Source of the DNA: Ramicandelaber brevisporus
Lineage: Eukaryota > Kickxellomycota > Ramicandelaberales > Ramicandelaberaceae
Length of the DNA stretch: 19,747 nucleotides
NCBI GenBank assembly: GCA_025201865.1
Contig: MU602727.1
Span: forward strand, 1 to 19,747
Reading direction: 5' to 3'
The translations under genes and the position numbers were made by a program. This document shows, piece after piece, positions 1 through 8,464 of the stretch. How positions within the stretch are numbered: position 1 is the first letter of the stretch; the number at the start of each line of letters is the position of its first letter. The notes below the pieces were generated by a model, which saw only the letters and a list, made by a program, of their open reading frames with translations, ran no database searches and was not told the origin of the DNA.

Positions 1-419
1 AAGCCGACGTGCTCCCAGTCGATGTCTGCGCCGTCGAGGCTGTGCTTGGCGACAAAGCCGGCGATGCCCTTGACCAGCGCGGCGCGCGAGGCTGGGCTGC
101 CAACCAGCGCGCTGAAGAACTTGGAGCCGGTCCAGCCGCCGACCGACACGGTGACCTTCTGGCCGTTGCCGTGCGCCTTGCCGACAATGTCCGGGATGCG
201 CTCCTCGTTGTCGAACGCCAGCGCGCCGCCGTCTTTCGGCAGCAGGAAGGCGAGCTGGATGTGCGTGACGCTGCTGTACACCGAGCTGGTGATGTTGGGG
301 AACAGCCAGTTTGGCGCGTAGCCGACCACAATCGGCTTGGCGGCGGCGGCCAGCACAGCCGGCGCTTGCAGGACGGCGGCCAGCGCGCCTGCGGCGGAGA
401 GGAGGCTGAGGAGACGCAT
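1..419 (-). CDS. Secreted GH18 chitinase, N-terminal part (cut by window edge)
   Basis: The first 139 codons of a glycoside hydrolase family 18 enzyme, which hydrolyses beta-1,4 bonds in chitin. Residues 1 to about 26 form a signal peptide: MRLL, a Leu/Ala-rich core, then an Ala-rich cleavage zone, so the protein should enter the secretory pathway. The mature part begins near KPIVVGYAPNW. It contains the SxGG-type motif (VSVGGW, residues 91-96) and the catalytic signature LDGADIDWE, with D129, D132, D134 and E136 matching DxxDxDxE; E136 is the expected proton donor. The frame is open to the window edge only three residues past the catalytic Glu, so the rest of the barrel and any chitin-binding module are unseen. 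The start is the only ATG that puts the signal peptide first. Codons are strongly G/C-ending. In a fungus this would fit wall remodelling or nutrient chitin breakdown; family certain, physiological role inferred. Confidence 0.93.
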   Translation of the reverse strand, partial: MRLLSLLSAAGALAAVLQAPAVLAAAAKPIVVGYAPNWLFPNITSSVYSSVTHIQLAFLLPKDGGALAFDNEERIPDIVGKAHGNGQKVTVSVGGWTGSKFFSALVGSPASRAALVKGIAGFVAKHSLDGADIDWEHVG

Positions 420-833
420 GTGCGGTGATGTAGCCAGATACGACGAGCGGCGATGGAGCAGGATGCTGCGGGTGGAGGTGGAAGTGGAGGTGGAGGTGGA
501 AGTGTAGGTGGAGGCGAGAGTGCGGCTTAGATGTAGGTGCTGGTGTCGGTGGGGCTCTGTATGCGTGCTCGCTGTGCCTGACAGTGGGAGCCCGATGCTG
601 CGATACAGAGGATGTGGACGAGGTTGAGAGTCGGTTGCTTTTGGAGGTGTGAGCGGAGCGGACGAACAGAGAGTGTACAGACGACTTTGGCGGACGGGCG
701 AGCAAGCGACCGAGCCGCGCTCTCACTCTTCTTGTATAGCCTCGGACTCGACAGCCAGTGAACCCTTTGCCTCTGCTTTCATTGTGGTGCGAGTGCCCCC
801 AACCGCGCAGTGGCGCATGGCTCCTTTCCTTCA

Positions 834-945
834 TTTTGCATTTTGCATTTTGCACTCTTCACTCTGCGTGCTTCGTTCCTCATTCTTCGTTTTGCACTCT
901 GTGCTTTGTGCTTTGCACTTTGCAATTTGCAATTTGCGCTTTGCA
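834..945. repeat. TTTGCAN heptamer array, left copy
   Basis: Two tandem blocks with a strict 7-bp period share the core TTTGCA. Positions 834-854 hold three identical TTTTGCA units. Positions 904-945 hold six units: CTTTGTG, CTTTGCA, CTTTGCA, ATTTGCA, ATTTGCG and CTTTGCA. The DNA between them (855-903) is a more degenerate version. The array lies upstream of the minus-strand chitinase, about 415 bp from its ATG. A related array with the same core and period lies at 13801-13835. Confidence 0.85.
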
Positions 946-1204
946 CTCCGCGCGTTCTTTGATGCGACTCGGCCCAGTCCAGCGCAGTTCTCTTCGACCT
1001 GGCTCGGGTGTATCCATCTGCGTGTGTGAGTGTGCGCGAGTGCATGCGAATGTGCGCGAGTGCGTGAGTGCTTGCCTCGCCTTTGTGCCTGCTCCACACG
1101 TGCACACAGCCAGCGGGCCAGCAGCAACGGTCTGCCCTGGTGTGTGCACTGCTTTGTGCCTAGGCGTCTCCATTCATTGTCATCTAATGGCGGTCTCAAT
1201 GCCA

Positions 1205-1256
1205 TCTAATTGCAGCTTCATTGTCATCCAATAGAAGTCTAATTACAGCTTCATTG
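1205..1256. repeat. 19-bp direct repeat, 33-bp period
   Basis: TCTAATTGCAGCTTCATTG at 1205-1223 recurs with one mismatch (TCTAATTACAGCTTCATTG) at 1238-1256. Degenerate relatives (ATCTAATGGC, GTCTAACTGC, ATCTAATTGC) flank both copies from about 1180 to 1290, so this is an eroded tandem repeat in noncoding DNA. Confidence 0.75.
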
Positions 1257-2388
1257 CGGTCTAACTGCGATCTAATTGCGACCTCGCCGTTGTTTTGCTG
1301 TAGTCTCACTGCTTTCTCGCTGTTCTTTCTTTGCTGTTTCCGTGCCGTCTCCTTAGTGCCTGTAGTCTGCTCCAGCCACTCTCGCTCGCTGACTGGCGCA
1401 ACCTCCTGGCCGGTCTGTCAATCAAGTCCGGATCGCTGCTCGCCTGCACGTAATTGCGAGCATGCCGCCACCAATTGGCCGGCTCAGCCTGGTTTCCTTC
1501 AGGACACAACAGCGGCTGTACTAGTGAGCTTAAAGCGGCCCATTCCTCATGAATGGCCAGTGTTGCTGCTCACTTGGTCTTCTGTCATAACCAGTTGTGT
1601 GTTGTTGTCTATATTTGCGCGTTGCTGCACTTTGTATTGTAGTGTTGTCGTTGGCTATTGTTGTGTGTTGCTGTGCATTGTTGGCTGTTGCTGCTGCTGT
1701 TGGCTATTGCTGAGTATTGTCGTGCATTTGTGCCAATGGCTGGCTGTCCATCCCTGTCCAGCGCTGTCGCTGCGTTCCTGAATTAGCGCCATTGGCGTCA
1801 TTGGCGAAACCGTTCCCAATCACACCGACATACACGTGGCTGTTCTTTTCTGCTCTTTTCTGTTCTTTCCTGCCATTCATTGCTACTCTGCTGCTCCGGC
1901 GATCTCGGCGCGACGCCATTGATACGCTGCTGCTGTTCCTGCTCCTGTTCCTGTTCATGTTCCTGCTCGTACACTGCTCAGCACTGCACTGGCTGGTGCG
2001 TGCTCTGATATCTCATTTCGCTCCACTTCTCACTCCACGTCTTCCCACTTCTCACTCCACTTCTCCCCACTCCACTCTACTCCACTCTACTTGACGCCAT
2101 GCCGTGCCATACCGTGTCAGCAGCCATGTGCATTCCAGCAGAGCACCGCGATCGACCATCTGCTTTGCAGCATGTGGCTCATTGCAACCGACTGGCTGTC
2201 TGCTCTGAATCTTGCTGTTCATTGTTTCTCCCAATCTATCGTCTGCCTTAAATGAATAGCTGCATTTCCCAGCTGCATCATCCTGTTCTGCTCTGCTCTC
2301 ATGTCCTCTTCTTCACTTCGCTGCCACCGTGCATTGCCCGCGGGATGCTGGCCAAGTGCCGATCCATTTAAATACAAACGAGCAAAGG

Positions 2389-2428
2389 AACAAACGAACA
2401 AACGAACAAACGAACAAACGAACAAACG
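2389..2428. repeat. AACAAACG octamer, five tandem copies
   Basis: Five exact copies of AACAAACG run from 2389 to 2428 and end 7 bp before the minus-strand stop codon at 2435-2437. On that strand the array is the start of the 3' untranslated region. It is a simple microsatellite. Confidence 0.9.
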
Positions 2429-2434
2429 ATGGAG

Positions 2435-2680
2435 TTACAGTTTAGCGGTGCCGAGTCCCGGATGGCCGTGCCACTTGCCCTCGCTGCGCATGACGCGGCG
2501 GATCTCGTCGTCGAGCATCATCTCGCGGCCCAGCCGGCCGTTGTCGCGGTTGAGCGGCTCGCGTCCCGCCATCTCGGTCATGCGCTCGTACACGCGGTTG
2601 GAGTAGGAGTTTTGAACGGCCACTTTCCACTTGTGTTTCAAACTATTACACCTATCTCTTTGTGCGCCACAGCTTTGCAT
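2435..2680 (-). CDS. Small unrecognised protein or last exon ending in AKL
   Basis: An 81-residue frame from an ATG at 2680 to a TAA at 2435. I do not recognise the family. Roughly the last 58 codons, from AVQNSYSNRVYERMTEM to the stop, look truly coding: third positions are almost all G or C, as in the chitinase and RPS2, and the residues are charged and helical (MLDDEIRRVMRSEGKW). The first 20 or so codons are AT-richer and unlike this, so the real N-terminus may come from an upstream exon, with a splice acceptor near CACAAG or GAAAG (about 2625-2635), or from an internal ATG. The protein ends GLGTAKL; a C-terminal AKL fits the known peroxisomal PTS1 pattern, which suggests a peroxisomal matrix protein. 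That location is inferred from three residues only. Coding status is moderately supported; the start is uncertain. Confidence 0.45.
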   Translation of the reverse strand: MQSCGAQRDRCNSLKHKWKVAVQNSYSNRVYERMTEMAGREPLNRDNGRLGREMMLDDEIRRVMRSEGKWHGHPGLGTAKL

Positions 2681-3213
2681 TCACACCTATAAACTCCTGC
2701 GTTGATCCCATGCGTGCGCTTCACTTTGCGTGCATTGGTTACTTGGTCATAGCGTGTAGCCCATCATTTTAACCCCATGTTGTGTGCAAAATTGTGTTTT
2801 GTTGCTGCTGTGTGGAGGTCATGTGCCCCCACGAGCTGCTCATCGATAAGGGAAAGAGAGGAGACAACAAACCTGTGACTGTTAATCATGTGCCTGCCTC
2901 GGGATGCCAAAGAAAAAACTTTATCGCAATGTTGAAACCGCATCGCTATCAGTATTGGTTTTACTGATAATGGGATACTCTTTGTCGGCTCGCTGCTGAT
3001 CGACGGCAAACAGCTTTGCTCTGTTCTGTTCTGGCGAACCTTCCTTTTTGCGCGTACACACACGAGCAAGTAAATACATTGGACTGACTTTTGCACTGAA
3101 TCCAGTCATATCGATTGTTGCCGCATTGTTGTCCATCTCCCACTCTGCTCCTGTCGACACTCCTTTCGTTCAGTTCATTCGGCTCGTGAGTATATCTGTG
3201 GTAATGCAATAAG
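2681..3213. other. Upstream region of the kinase gene
   Basis: This is the divergent interval between the small minus-strand frame and the kinase ATG. No frame here has a recognisable domain. An undetected first exon of the minus-strand gene could lie in its left half. The right half should hold the kinase promoter and leader; TATATCT at about 3191 is too close to the ATG to be called a TATA box. Confidence 0.4.
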
Positions 3214-6200
3214 ATGTCTTCTGCCCCTTCTTGTATGGCGACAGTGGTGGCCCAAGCGCACACAACACTAACAACAGCAACTCTTCATTCACCTTCCTCT
3301 CGCTCCAGTTTCCTACCTTTGTATCGACACTGCACTTCAACGGCTGCCGCCTCCCAACCGCGTCGAATGCCTCAAAATAGTCATTCCGTGTCCCCTTGTG
3401 TGGGTGCCGGTTCGTTTGGCGAATTACGCACGGGCGAATGCGGACAACACCAACAACATCAGCAACATCAGCAGCAGCCTGAATACATCGATCACGAACA
3501 AGCGGAGACTATTCGTCGAGAAGGGACCATCGATAACTTCGACTTACATTCCACAAAGGATGACATTCTCCAAGCGTCATTCCTGAAGGGACAAGAAGCC
3601 ACAGTAGCAACAGCAACAGCAACAGAAGCAGCAGCAGCAATTACAGCTACGATAGACACAAAGAGTTGCAACAGTGCTGTTAGTGTTCCTGACTCTGGCA
3701 ACCCAACCCCCACCACAACAGCTACCCACCCCACCGTTGAGCAGACTTCTTTACCCACAGAGCGTGTTACTTCTGCTGTTGTTGCCGTTGCCGTTGCTGA
3801 GATCACTGCGGGCTGCACACATTTCAACAACAATCACGGAAGCGGAGCCGAAAGCGACAATAGCAACAACAACGACGACGAAGACGACAAGAAGAAGAAG
3901 AGCAACAACGCGCCCACCGCTGCCGCTGCCGTTACCGCCACCGAGCCCACTTTGTCATCTCAACCACAACCCCTTCTTCCTTCGGCTGCAACTTCTGATA
4001 TTATTGCCTCGACTCTGAATCTCGACAGTGGAGATACAGTTGACAAGAGCACAGCCTCCGCCACAGTACCGACAGCTCCTCCTTCTCACACAGATTGTCT
4101 CACCACCGAGTCGGCACAGTCAGCACAGTCAGAACCGCCAGCACAGACAACGCTTGCACAGGTAACACCGACAACAGCAGTACCAGCTCCAGCCGAGCGT
4201 GAGTTAGCAGAGCCAATGCAGTCGAGAGACCACAACTTTAGCTCGATACGAAGTGGATCAGTGCCACAGAAGCCATCGAGCGCCGAACGGCCCTCCAGCA
4301 CTTGGCTTGAAGCGCTGCGCAATGGGTTGACACGGGCACTTGGTACGTCGCGGACTGGTAAACGCTCAGGAGGAGTTGGGACACATCCAGACTTGTCGAT
4401 TGGAGCATCCACAGTGTCATCTCCATCGGCAGCATATCGATTCAGTCGACGCAGTCTCACATTTGTGGATATTCCTGCAAAGAAGAAACTGATCCCATTG
4501 TCAACAATTGCATCAGCAAGCGGGATCACTGTTGCAACAACTGGTGCATCTGCAGCAACTTCCGCAGCATCGATTGCGGCGGCAGCTTTGTCAACATCAA
4601 TTACAGTGGGCACAGCCTCGAAGATGGCAAATACTAGTATGGGTACAACAACATCAACAATAGCAACCACCACCACCACCACAACGACAACAACGACAAC
4701 AACGACAACAACAACAACAAATGCAGATGCACCAAATGTGGTTAATGAATCATCATTGTATTTGAGTCAGAATGAACAAACATTAGCCAGTAGCAGTGGT
4801 TATTATAAAGCAGATTGTGAACACTTGGTATCAACCAACCATCCAGAGTATTTAGTCAATGACAGTATGCGTAAAATAGAAACGGAGTTGTCAAGAGTTG
4901 AGTTTGGTATCAGAGTTCCTGACTTCTTGCCAGTTGTATTTAAAACCGGATTGGACCAAGTACGTGCCAATGAAGGCAATATCGTGAAAAATCAAAATGC
5001 ACGCTTTGATTCAATTAATCGACCATTGGTGGTTGATCATCAAAAGCAGAATGTGCAATTACCACTACCGTCATCAATGTCAATACCAGTATCAGCTTCA
5101 ACGTCAGAGTCAGGGTCAGCATCAGCACCAGCATCATGCGTCGATCGGGAAAGAAAAATATTGGAGCATTTGGCCAGTAATGATGTTCCACATGTTATTA
5201 GAGTGCTGGATACGTTTACTGATGATGATGGAAATAGAGTGCTGGTATTCCCAGTTATGAAGCCACTCAAAATGAACAGGGTGCGCGATTTAAAGAGTAT
5301 CCATCATATTATTAAGCAGACATTAGAGGCAGTGTCTGCCATGCATAAATCTGGAGTTGCACATTTAGATATTAATCCCCAGAACATTATGATTGACACA
5401 TCTCACTATCATCATCAGCATCACAATAATAACAATAACAATCACAGCCCATTGGCACCTATTATAGCTGAGCCGTTTGAAACTGCACATGTATTTGATG
5501 CGGAATATACTGATACGGATGCTAGATCAGTGGTCAGTGATGGAGATGTGGATGATATAAGTGATATGGACTCGATTATGTCAACGTGTGATGAATGTAC
5601 AAATTACAATGAAGAAGGCGAATTGGTTGTTATTGATTTTGGATTGGCTCGTAGATTGGATTTAATGCCTGCAAATACATTTTTACCTGCGTGTGGTACA
5701 AATGGATTTATTGCACCTGAATTATTGCAAGGAATATCAACGCGCGATCCAGTCTGTGATGTGTATTCTGTTGGTGTCATATTTGCAATGATGCTGTCTC
5801 CATTCCTACCCTCTGTTCCCGACATTGCTCTACTTGGCGGCTCAATGTCTCGCATTTCCACCACTGAAACTGTTGTTGAAAAATTGGATGATTTAATACT
5901 GGCACTATCTGAAGGATCCGGAACACGCCGCTCATACTCTCTGGGCCTCATTTCTGCATCTGCTTCTTCCGCTTCGTGCAAAGGCGGTATCGGTGGTGGC
6001 GGCGGCGGCGGCGTTGCGTCTGCATCAATTGTACCAGCACGTGCAGTCCAATCGTCTGCCTCATCTCCTTACTTTGGCAGTCTAATTGTCCCCGATGTGG
6101 CAATTACTCCAATCTCGCCTCCAATCTCCACTGTATCAGCCACTCCTTCATCAAAGATATCAGTATCTGTGGCTCCATCAAGCAATGGTCAGCGTGGTCA

Positions 6201-7299
6201 TCAACGAAGCAGATCAAACAACATCAACAGTGTTCCCAAGGTGATTGAATATGCAGTGCAAGCTCTTCGTGCAATGATTGAGCCAGATTTTTACAAACGT
6301 TCATCAGCTGCGGATCTTCTCGAGTTTCCATTCTTTGCCCAAAGAACAGATGAAGAGCATGAAGAACTCTTTTCTGGCACAAGGGCAGCTGATATTCCGT
6401 CATGGACACGTGCAATGAATGATCGAATGCGCACATCTGCCACTCGCCATGGCGGATCTGTTTCTGTCCGCTTGGCCTCGTCATCCAATCTGCACGATGA
6501 TATTACTCATTATCATGACTGGGGCTTGGATTCTACCTTGCTTACACTCGATTCTCATAATTTAGATGGCAGTATTAGCAATCGATTTGCATCTACTGGC
6601 ACGAATGTCACTCGCACAAGCAGTATCATTGGTGAATATGCTAATGAAGAAGGAAGTGATAGTGATGGCTCTGACAAGACAACTACCAAGTCATCTCTTC
6701 TTATTCCCGAATCCGCCGCCAGCGAGCCTCCATCTCACTTGAGTTACATCAATTCCCCATTCTCTCGTCAGCGCCGCATTGGAAGTGTTCCTCTCAAGAC
6801 TGGCACCAGTGATGCTGGATCACCCGCTTCCCTGTTGGTACCTAACCTGCGCCGTGCTCCATCTGAACGGTCGGTGAGTTCACAGTATAGTCGAAGCGGT
6901 GGAAGCAGTATTGGTTCGTCTTCAATTCTGTTGGATGATCCTTCGGAGCGTAACTCTCTCGAAGTTGAAGTCAAACCGCAGCGGATTCCACCATCCTCGC
7001 CAAGATCATCTCTCATTGTGCCCGATGACCATGCTGTTAAACGAGTGAATCCATCTACACCCTCCGGCCGATCATCGCTGCTATCAACTCCATCCAAGAT
7101 TATGGGGTCATCGAGTGCAGCTAATGGGTCAGCCATCATTCGAGACAATGGACGCTGGCAATCAAGATACTCTGGCAACACAAGCGATGCCGAGGATGAT
7201 CCTGGCAGTGATTATTATGATCCAAGCAGTCATTACAATAGCTACAATGAACGTCGCAAGCCAAAGTACCGCTTCACATCTTCTATTATTGACTCATAA
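3214..7299 (+). CDS. Large divergent protein kinase, CDC7-like or CAMK-like, with inserts
   Basis: 1361 residues. Residues 1 to about 540 are low complexity (HQQ repeats near 76-89, Ser/Thr/Ala-rich tracts, an 18-Thr run at 485-502). The kinase core follows: possible nucleotide-binding lysine K577 in PVVFK; alphaC Glu E646 in DRERKILEHL after a 65-residue Ser-rich insert; catalytic loop HLDINPQN at 717-724; an acidic, His/Asn-rich insert of about 83 residues; DFG at 808-810; GTNGFIAPE at 828-836; DVYSVGVIF from 849; an insert of roughly 140 residues; and a last helix block ending YKRSSAADLLEFPFF at 1027-1041. The GxxGFxAPE motif and the late insert resemble CDC7; HLD resembles MLCK/DAPK kinases, so the group is unsettled. 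The catalytic-loop Lys is Asn721, while D719, N724 and D808 are kept, so activity is uncertain. The tail after 1045 is Ser-rich and probably disordered. The ATG at 3214 is the first in frame. Confidence 0.85.
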   Translation: MSSAPSCMATVVAQAHTTLTTATLHSPSSRSSFLPLYRHCTSTAAASQPRRMPQNSHSVSPCVGAGSFGELRTGECGQHQQHQQHQQQPEYIDHEQAETIRREGTIDNFDLHSTKDDILQASFLKGQEATVATATATEAAAAITATIDTKSCNSAVSVPDSGNPTPTTTATHPTVEQTSLPTERVTSAVVAVAVAEITAGCTHFNNNHGSGAESDNSNNNDDEDDKKKKSNNAPTAAAAVTATEPTLSSQPQPLLPSAATSDIIASTLNLDSGDTVDKSTASATVPTAPPSHTDCLTTESAQSAQSEPPAQTTLAQVTPTTAVPAPAERELAEPMQSRDHNFSSIRSGSVPQKPSSAERPSSTWLEALRNGLTRALGTSRTGKRSGGVGTHPDLSIGASTVSSPSAAYRFSRRSLTFVDIPAKKKLIPLSTIASASGITVATTGASAATSAASIAAAALSTSITVGTASKMANTSMGTTTSTIATTTTTTTTTTTTTTTTTTNADAPNVVNESSLYLSQNEQTLASSSGYYKADCEHLVSTNHPEYLVNDSMRKIETELSRVEFGIRVPDFLPVVFKTGLDQVRANEGNIVKNQNARFDSINRPLVVDHQKQNVQLPLPSSMSIPVSASTSESGSASAPASCVDRERKILEHLASNDVPHVIRVLDTFTDDDGNRVLVFPVMKPLKMNRVRDLKSIHHIIKQTLEAVSAMHKSGVAHLDINPQNIMIDTSHYHHQHHNNNNNNHSPLAPIIAEPFETAHVFDAEYTDTDARSVVSDGDVDDISDMDSIMSTCDECTNYNEEGELVVIDFGLARRLDLMPANTFLPACGTNGFIAPELLQGISTRDPVCDVYSVGVIFAMMLSPFLPSVPDIALLGGSMSRISTTETVVEKLDDLILALSEGSGTRRSYSLGLISASASSASCKGGIGGGGGGGVASASIVPARAVQSSASSPYFGSLIVPDVAITPISPPISTVSATPSSKISVSVAPSSNGQRGHQRSRSNNINSVPKVIEYAVQALRAMIEPDFYKRSSAADLLEFPFFAQRTDEEHEELFSGTRAADIPSWTRAMNDRMRTSATRHGGSVSVRLASSSNLHDDITHYHDWGLDSTLLTLDSHNLDGSISNRFASTGTNVTRTSSIIGEYANEEGSDSDGSDKTTTKSSLLIPESAASEPPSHLSYINSPFSRQRRIGSVPLKTGTSDAGSPASLLVPNLRRAPSERSVSSQYSRSGGSSIGSSSILLDDPSERNSLEVEVKPQRIPPSSPRSSLIVPDDHAVKRVNPSTPSGRSSLLSTPSKIMGSSSAANGSAIIRDNGRWQSRYSGNTSDAEDDPGSDYYDPSSHYNSYNERRKPKYRFTSSIIDS
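4666..4719 (+). repeat. Threonine-codon repeat, 18 codons, inside the kinase gene
   Basis: Five ACC codons are followed by a mix of ACA and ACG, then ACA only, encoding Thr485 to Thr502. Mixed codons point to selection at protein level or to an older, interrupted repeat. The run lies in the disordered N-terminal region. Confidence 0.9.
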
Positions 7300-7431
7300 C
7301 TGCTCCTCTTTGTTCTTTTCTATTCTTTTCTTTTCTATTCTATTCTCATTGTTTTTCTTCTTTTTTGTTTTACCTATCCAGAGATTTTATCATTTTATCG
7401 CGCATTTCCTTCTTATTTCATCTTACTCTAA

Positions 7432-7479
7432 CCCACAAACTCACTAACCCACCAACTCACTAACACTCCAACTCAATCC
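7432..7479 (+). repeat. 16-bp tandem repeat in the kinase 3' UTR
   Basis: CCCACAAACTCACTAA (7432-7447) is followed by CCCACCAACTCACTAA (7448-7463) and a diverged third unit CACTCCAACTCAATCC (7464-7479). The array sits between the kinase stop codon and its poly(A) signal. Confidence 0.8.
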
Positions 7480-7487
7480 TAATCTGT

Positions 7488-7493
7488 AATAAA
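7488..7493 (+). terminator. Poly(A) signal AATAAA for the kinase gene
   Basis: Canonical AATAAA 189 bp after the kinase stop codon, followed by a T-rich stretch (7505-7530). This is the expected layout of a eukaryotic 3' end. Confidence 0.6.
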
Positions 7494-7504
7494 CAATACT
7501 AGAC

Positions 7505-7510
7505 TTTATT
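7505..7510 (-). terminator. Poly(A) signal AATAAA for POP7
   Basis: TTTATT on the plus strand reads AATAAA on the POP7 strand, 57 bp past its stop codon. It lies to the right of the opposing kinase signal, so the two transcripts should overlap at their 3' ends. Confidence 0.6.
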
Positions 7511-7566
7511 TTTTAATTATTTAATTTTTTTAACACAACAAGCAATACAATGGCGAGAGTTAACTA

Positions 7567-8298
7567 CTATTGGTCTGGTGTATTGTGTGCTTTAAGATTT
7601 TGCTTGATTCGCTTCTCGGCATGGAACCCGCTCAATGCATTATTTCCCTGTGGTCTATCCTGTCTCTTTCCTAGCCACGGTGTACTGCTTTGTTGCCTCT
7701 GGCTACTTTGTTGCTGTTGCGGTTGTTGCGGTTGTTTACTATGCTGTTTATTATACTGTGATTGCTTTGGTCGAATGACTGAGGCACTGTCGGTGAATGA
7801 AACCTTGATGTGAACTGCAGAGTTTGTCCTCGTTGATACTTGTACATCATCATCGTCGTTATCATCATCGTCTTCTTGTTCGTCATCTTCATCATCTTCG
7901 CCTTTGCTGTCATTATCTTTAGCTTGCTTCATTGCGTCACTGTCTTTACTCTTTCCAGTTGCTACTACATCGTCATACAGTGCCACGCTACTAGTCGTTA
8001 CATCTAAATGCACTGTATCCCCTGTGCCATCGCTGCCGCCTAGTTTGTTCTTAAGCATCAATGCCAGTGTTAGTGCTTTCTCAATAGCTGCGCCAAGTCC
8101 ATGGATTATCACAAAGGGCAATTTGTCGCGCAGCAAGAGTGTTCGTGCTCGTCGAAGCTGTGGTTCAAGCGGACGCTTTGCAGAAACGTAGAGATCATGC
8201 TTCTGGGGCAGCGGCCGCATAGGTGTTCGTTTCCTGAAGCTGGCTGCATCGCTGATCTGTATGCGCTTGGCACACTTGTCGCGCTGATCAACCTCCAT
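7567..8298 (-). CDS. POP7: RNase P/MRP protein subunit POP7 (Rpp20), with acidic insert and Q-rich tail
   Basis: 243 residues. POP7/Rpp20 is an Alba-fold protein that pairs with POP6/Rpp25 and binds the P3 domain of the RNase P and RNase MRP RNAs, acting in tRNA 5' and rRNA processing in nucleus and nucleolus. Family hallmarks are clear: FRKRTPMRPLPQKHDLYVSA (21-40), the core IIHGLGAAIEKALTLAL (64-80), a strand motif TTSSVALYDD (101-110) and the closing NSAVHIKVSF (159-168). Human and yeast proteins are about 140 residues. The extra length is an acidic Asp/Glu run (about 113-154) inserted before the last strand and a Gln/Lys/Arg-rich tail (170-243). The frame opens six bases earlier at a GTG; the first ATG, at 8298, is the sensible start. 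It lies on the same strand as RPS2, 166 bp from its stop, so its promoter must sit in or overlap the RPS2 3' region. Confidence 0.92.
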   Translation of the reverse strand: MEVDQRDKCAKRIQISDAASFRKRTPMRPLPQKHDLYVSAKRPLEPQLRRARTLLLRDKLPFVIIHGLGAAIEKALTLALMLKNKLGGSDGTGDTVHLDVTTSSVALYDDVVATGKSKDSDAMKQAKDNDSKGEDDEDDEQEDDDDNDDDDVQVSTRTNSAVHIKVSFTDSASVIRPKQSQYNKQHSKQPQQPQQQQSSQRQQSSTPWLGKRQDRPQGNNALSGFHAEKRIKQNLKAHNTPDQ

Positions 8299-8464
8299 CT
8301 TCACTGTTTGATTTTTTCGTTGCTGTTTTTTTTATTTGTATTGTTCTTGATTGTCCATGACTTTGAATACCATGTCCAAATGTGCTATTCACCGTCGTTC
8401 ATCGTGAAGGGAAAGAAAAAACATGTGCATTGCAAACTTTTCTCTTTTTTTAACAAAAAAAAGC

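Larger units (their letters stand above)
420..2434. other. About 2 kb without a convincing gene; degenerate repeats
   Basis: No open frame here on either strand has a recognisable domain or coding-like composition. The stretch next to the chitinase ATG (about 465-525) is a purine-rich GGAGGTGGAAGT run, pyrimidine-rich on the chitinase sense strand, and is probably its leader or promoter. Further right come a TTTGCAN heptamer array (834-945), a GTGTGCGCGAGTGC-like run (about 1020-1075), TCTAATTGC-type repeats (about 1180-1290), TTGTTGTGTG/GCTGTTG runs (about 1600-1730), CCTGTTCCTGCT runs (about 1930-1970) and CTCCACTTCTCACTCCA runs (about 2015-2095). This looks like slippage-generated intergenic DNA. 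A noncoding RNA cannot be excluded by eye. Confidence 0.6.

Noticed and set aside
9-428. Plus-strand frames over the left edge
   Set aside because: They are antisense to the GH18 chitinase, whose signal peptide and catalytic motif are unmistakable on the minus strand.
834-945. Telomere-like or CRISPR-like array
   Set aside because: No G-rich telomere strand and no spacer-repeat structure; units are directly adjacent heptamers.
649-1234. Overlapping frames of 97-158 residues on both strands
   Set aside because: They are open because of TTTGCA and GTGTGCG repeats; products are repetitive and match nothing recognisable.
1221-2234. Frames of 60-186 residues in TTG/CTG-rich sequence
   Set aside because: Cys/Leu/Ser-rich translations of simple repeats, no domain, no coding-like third-position bias.
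4086-4682. Minus-strand 198-residue frame inside the kinase gene
   Set aside because: Antisense to Thr/Ser/Ala-rich kinase sequence; Val/Ala-rich translation with no domain.
8299-8304. GTG start for POP7
   Set aside because: A cytosolic eukaryotic gene is expected to start at ATG; one lies six bases downstream.
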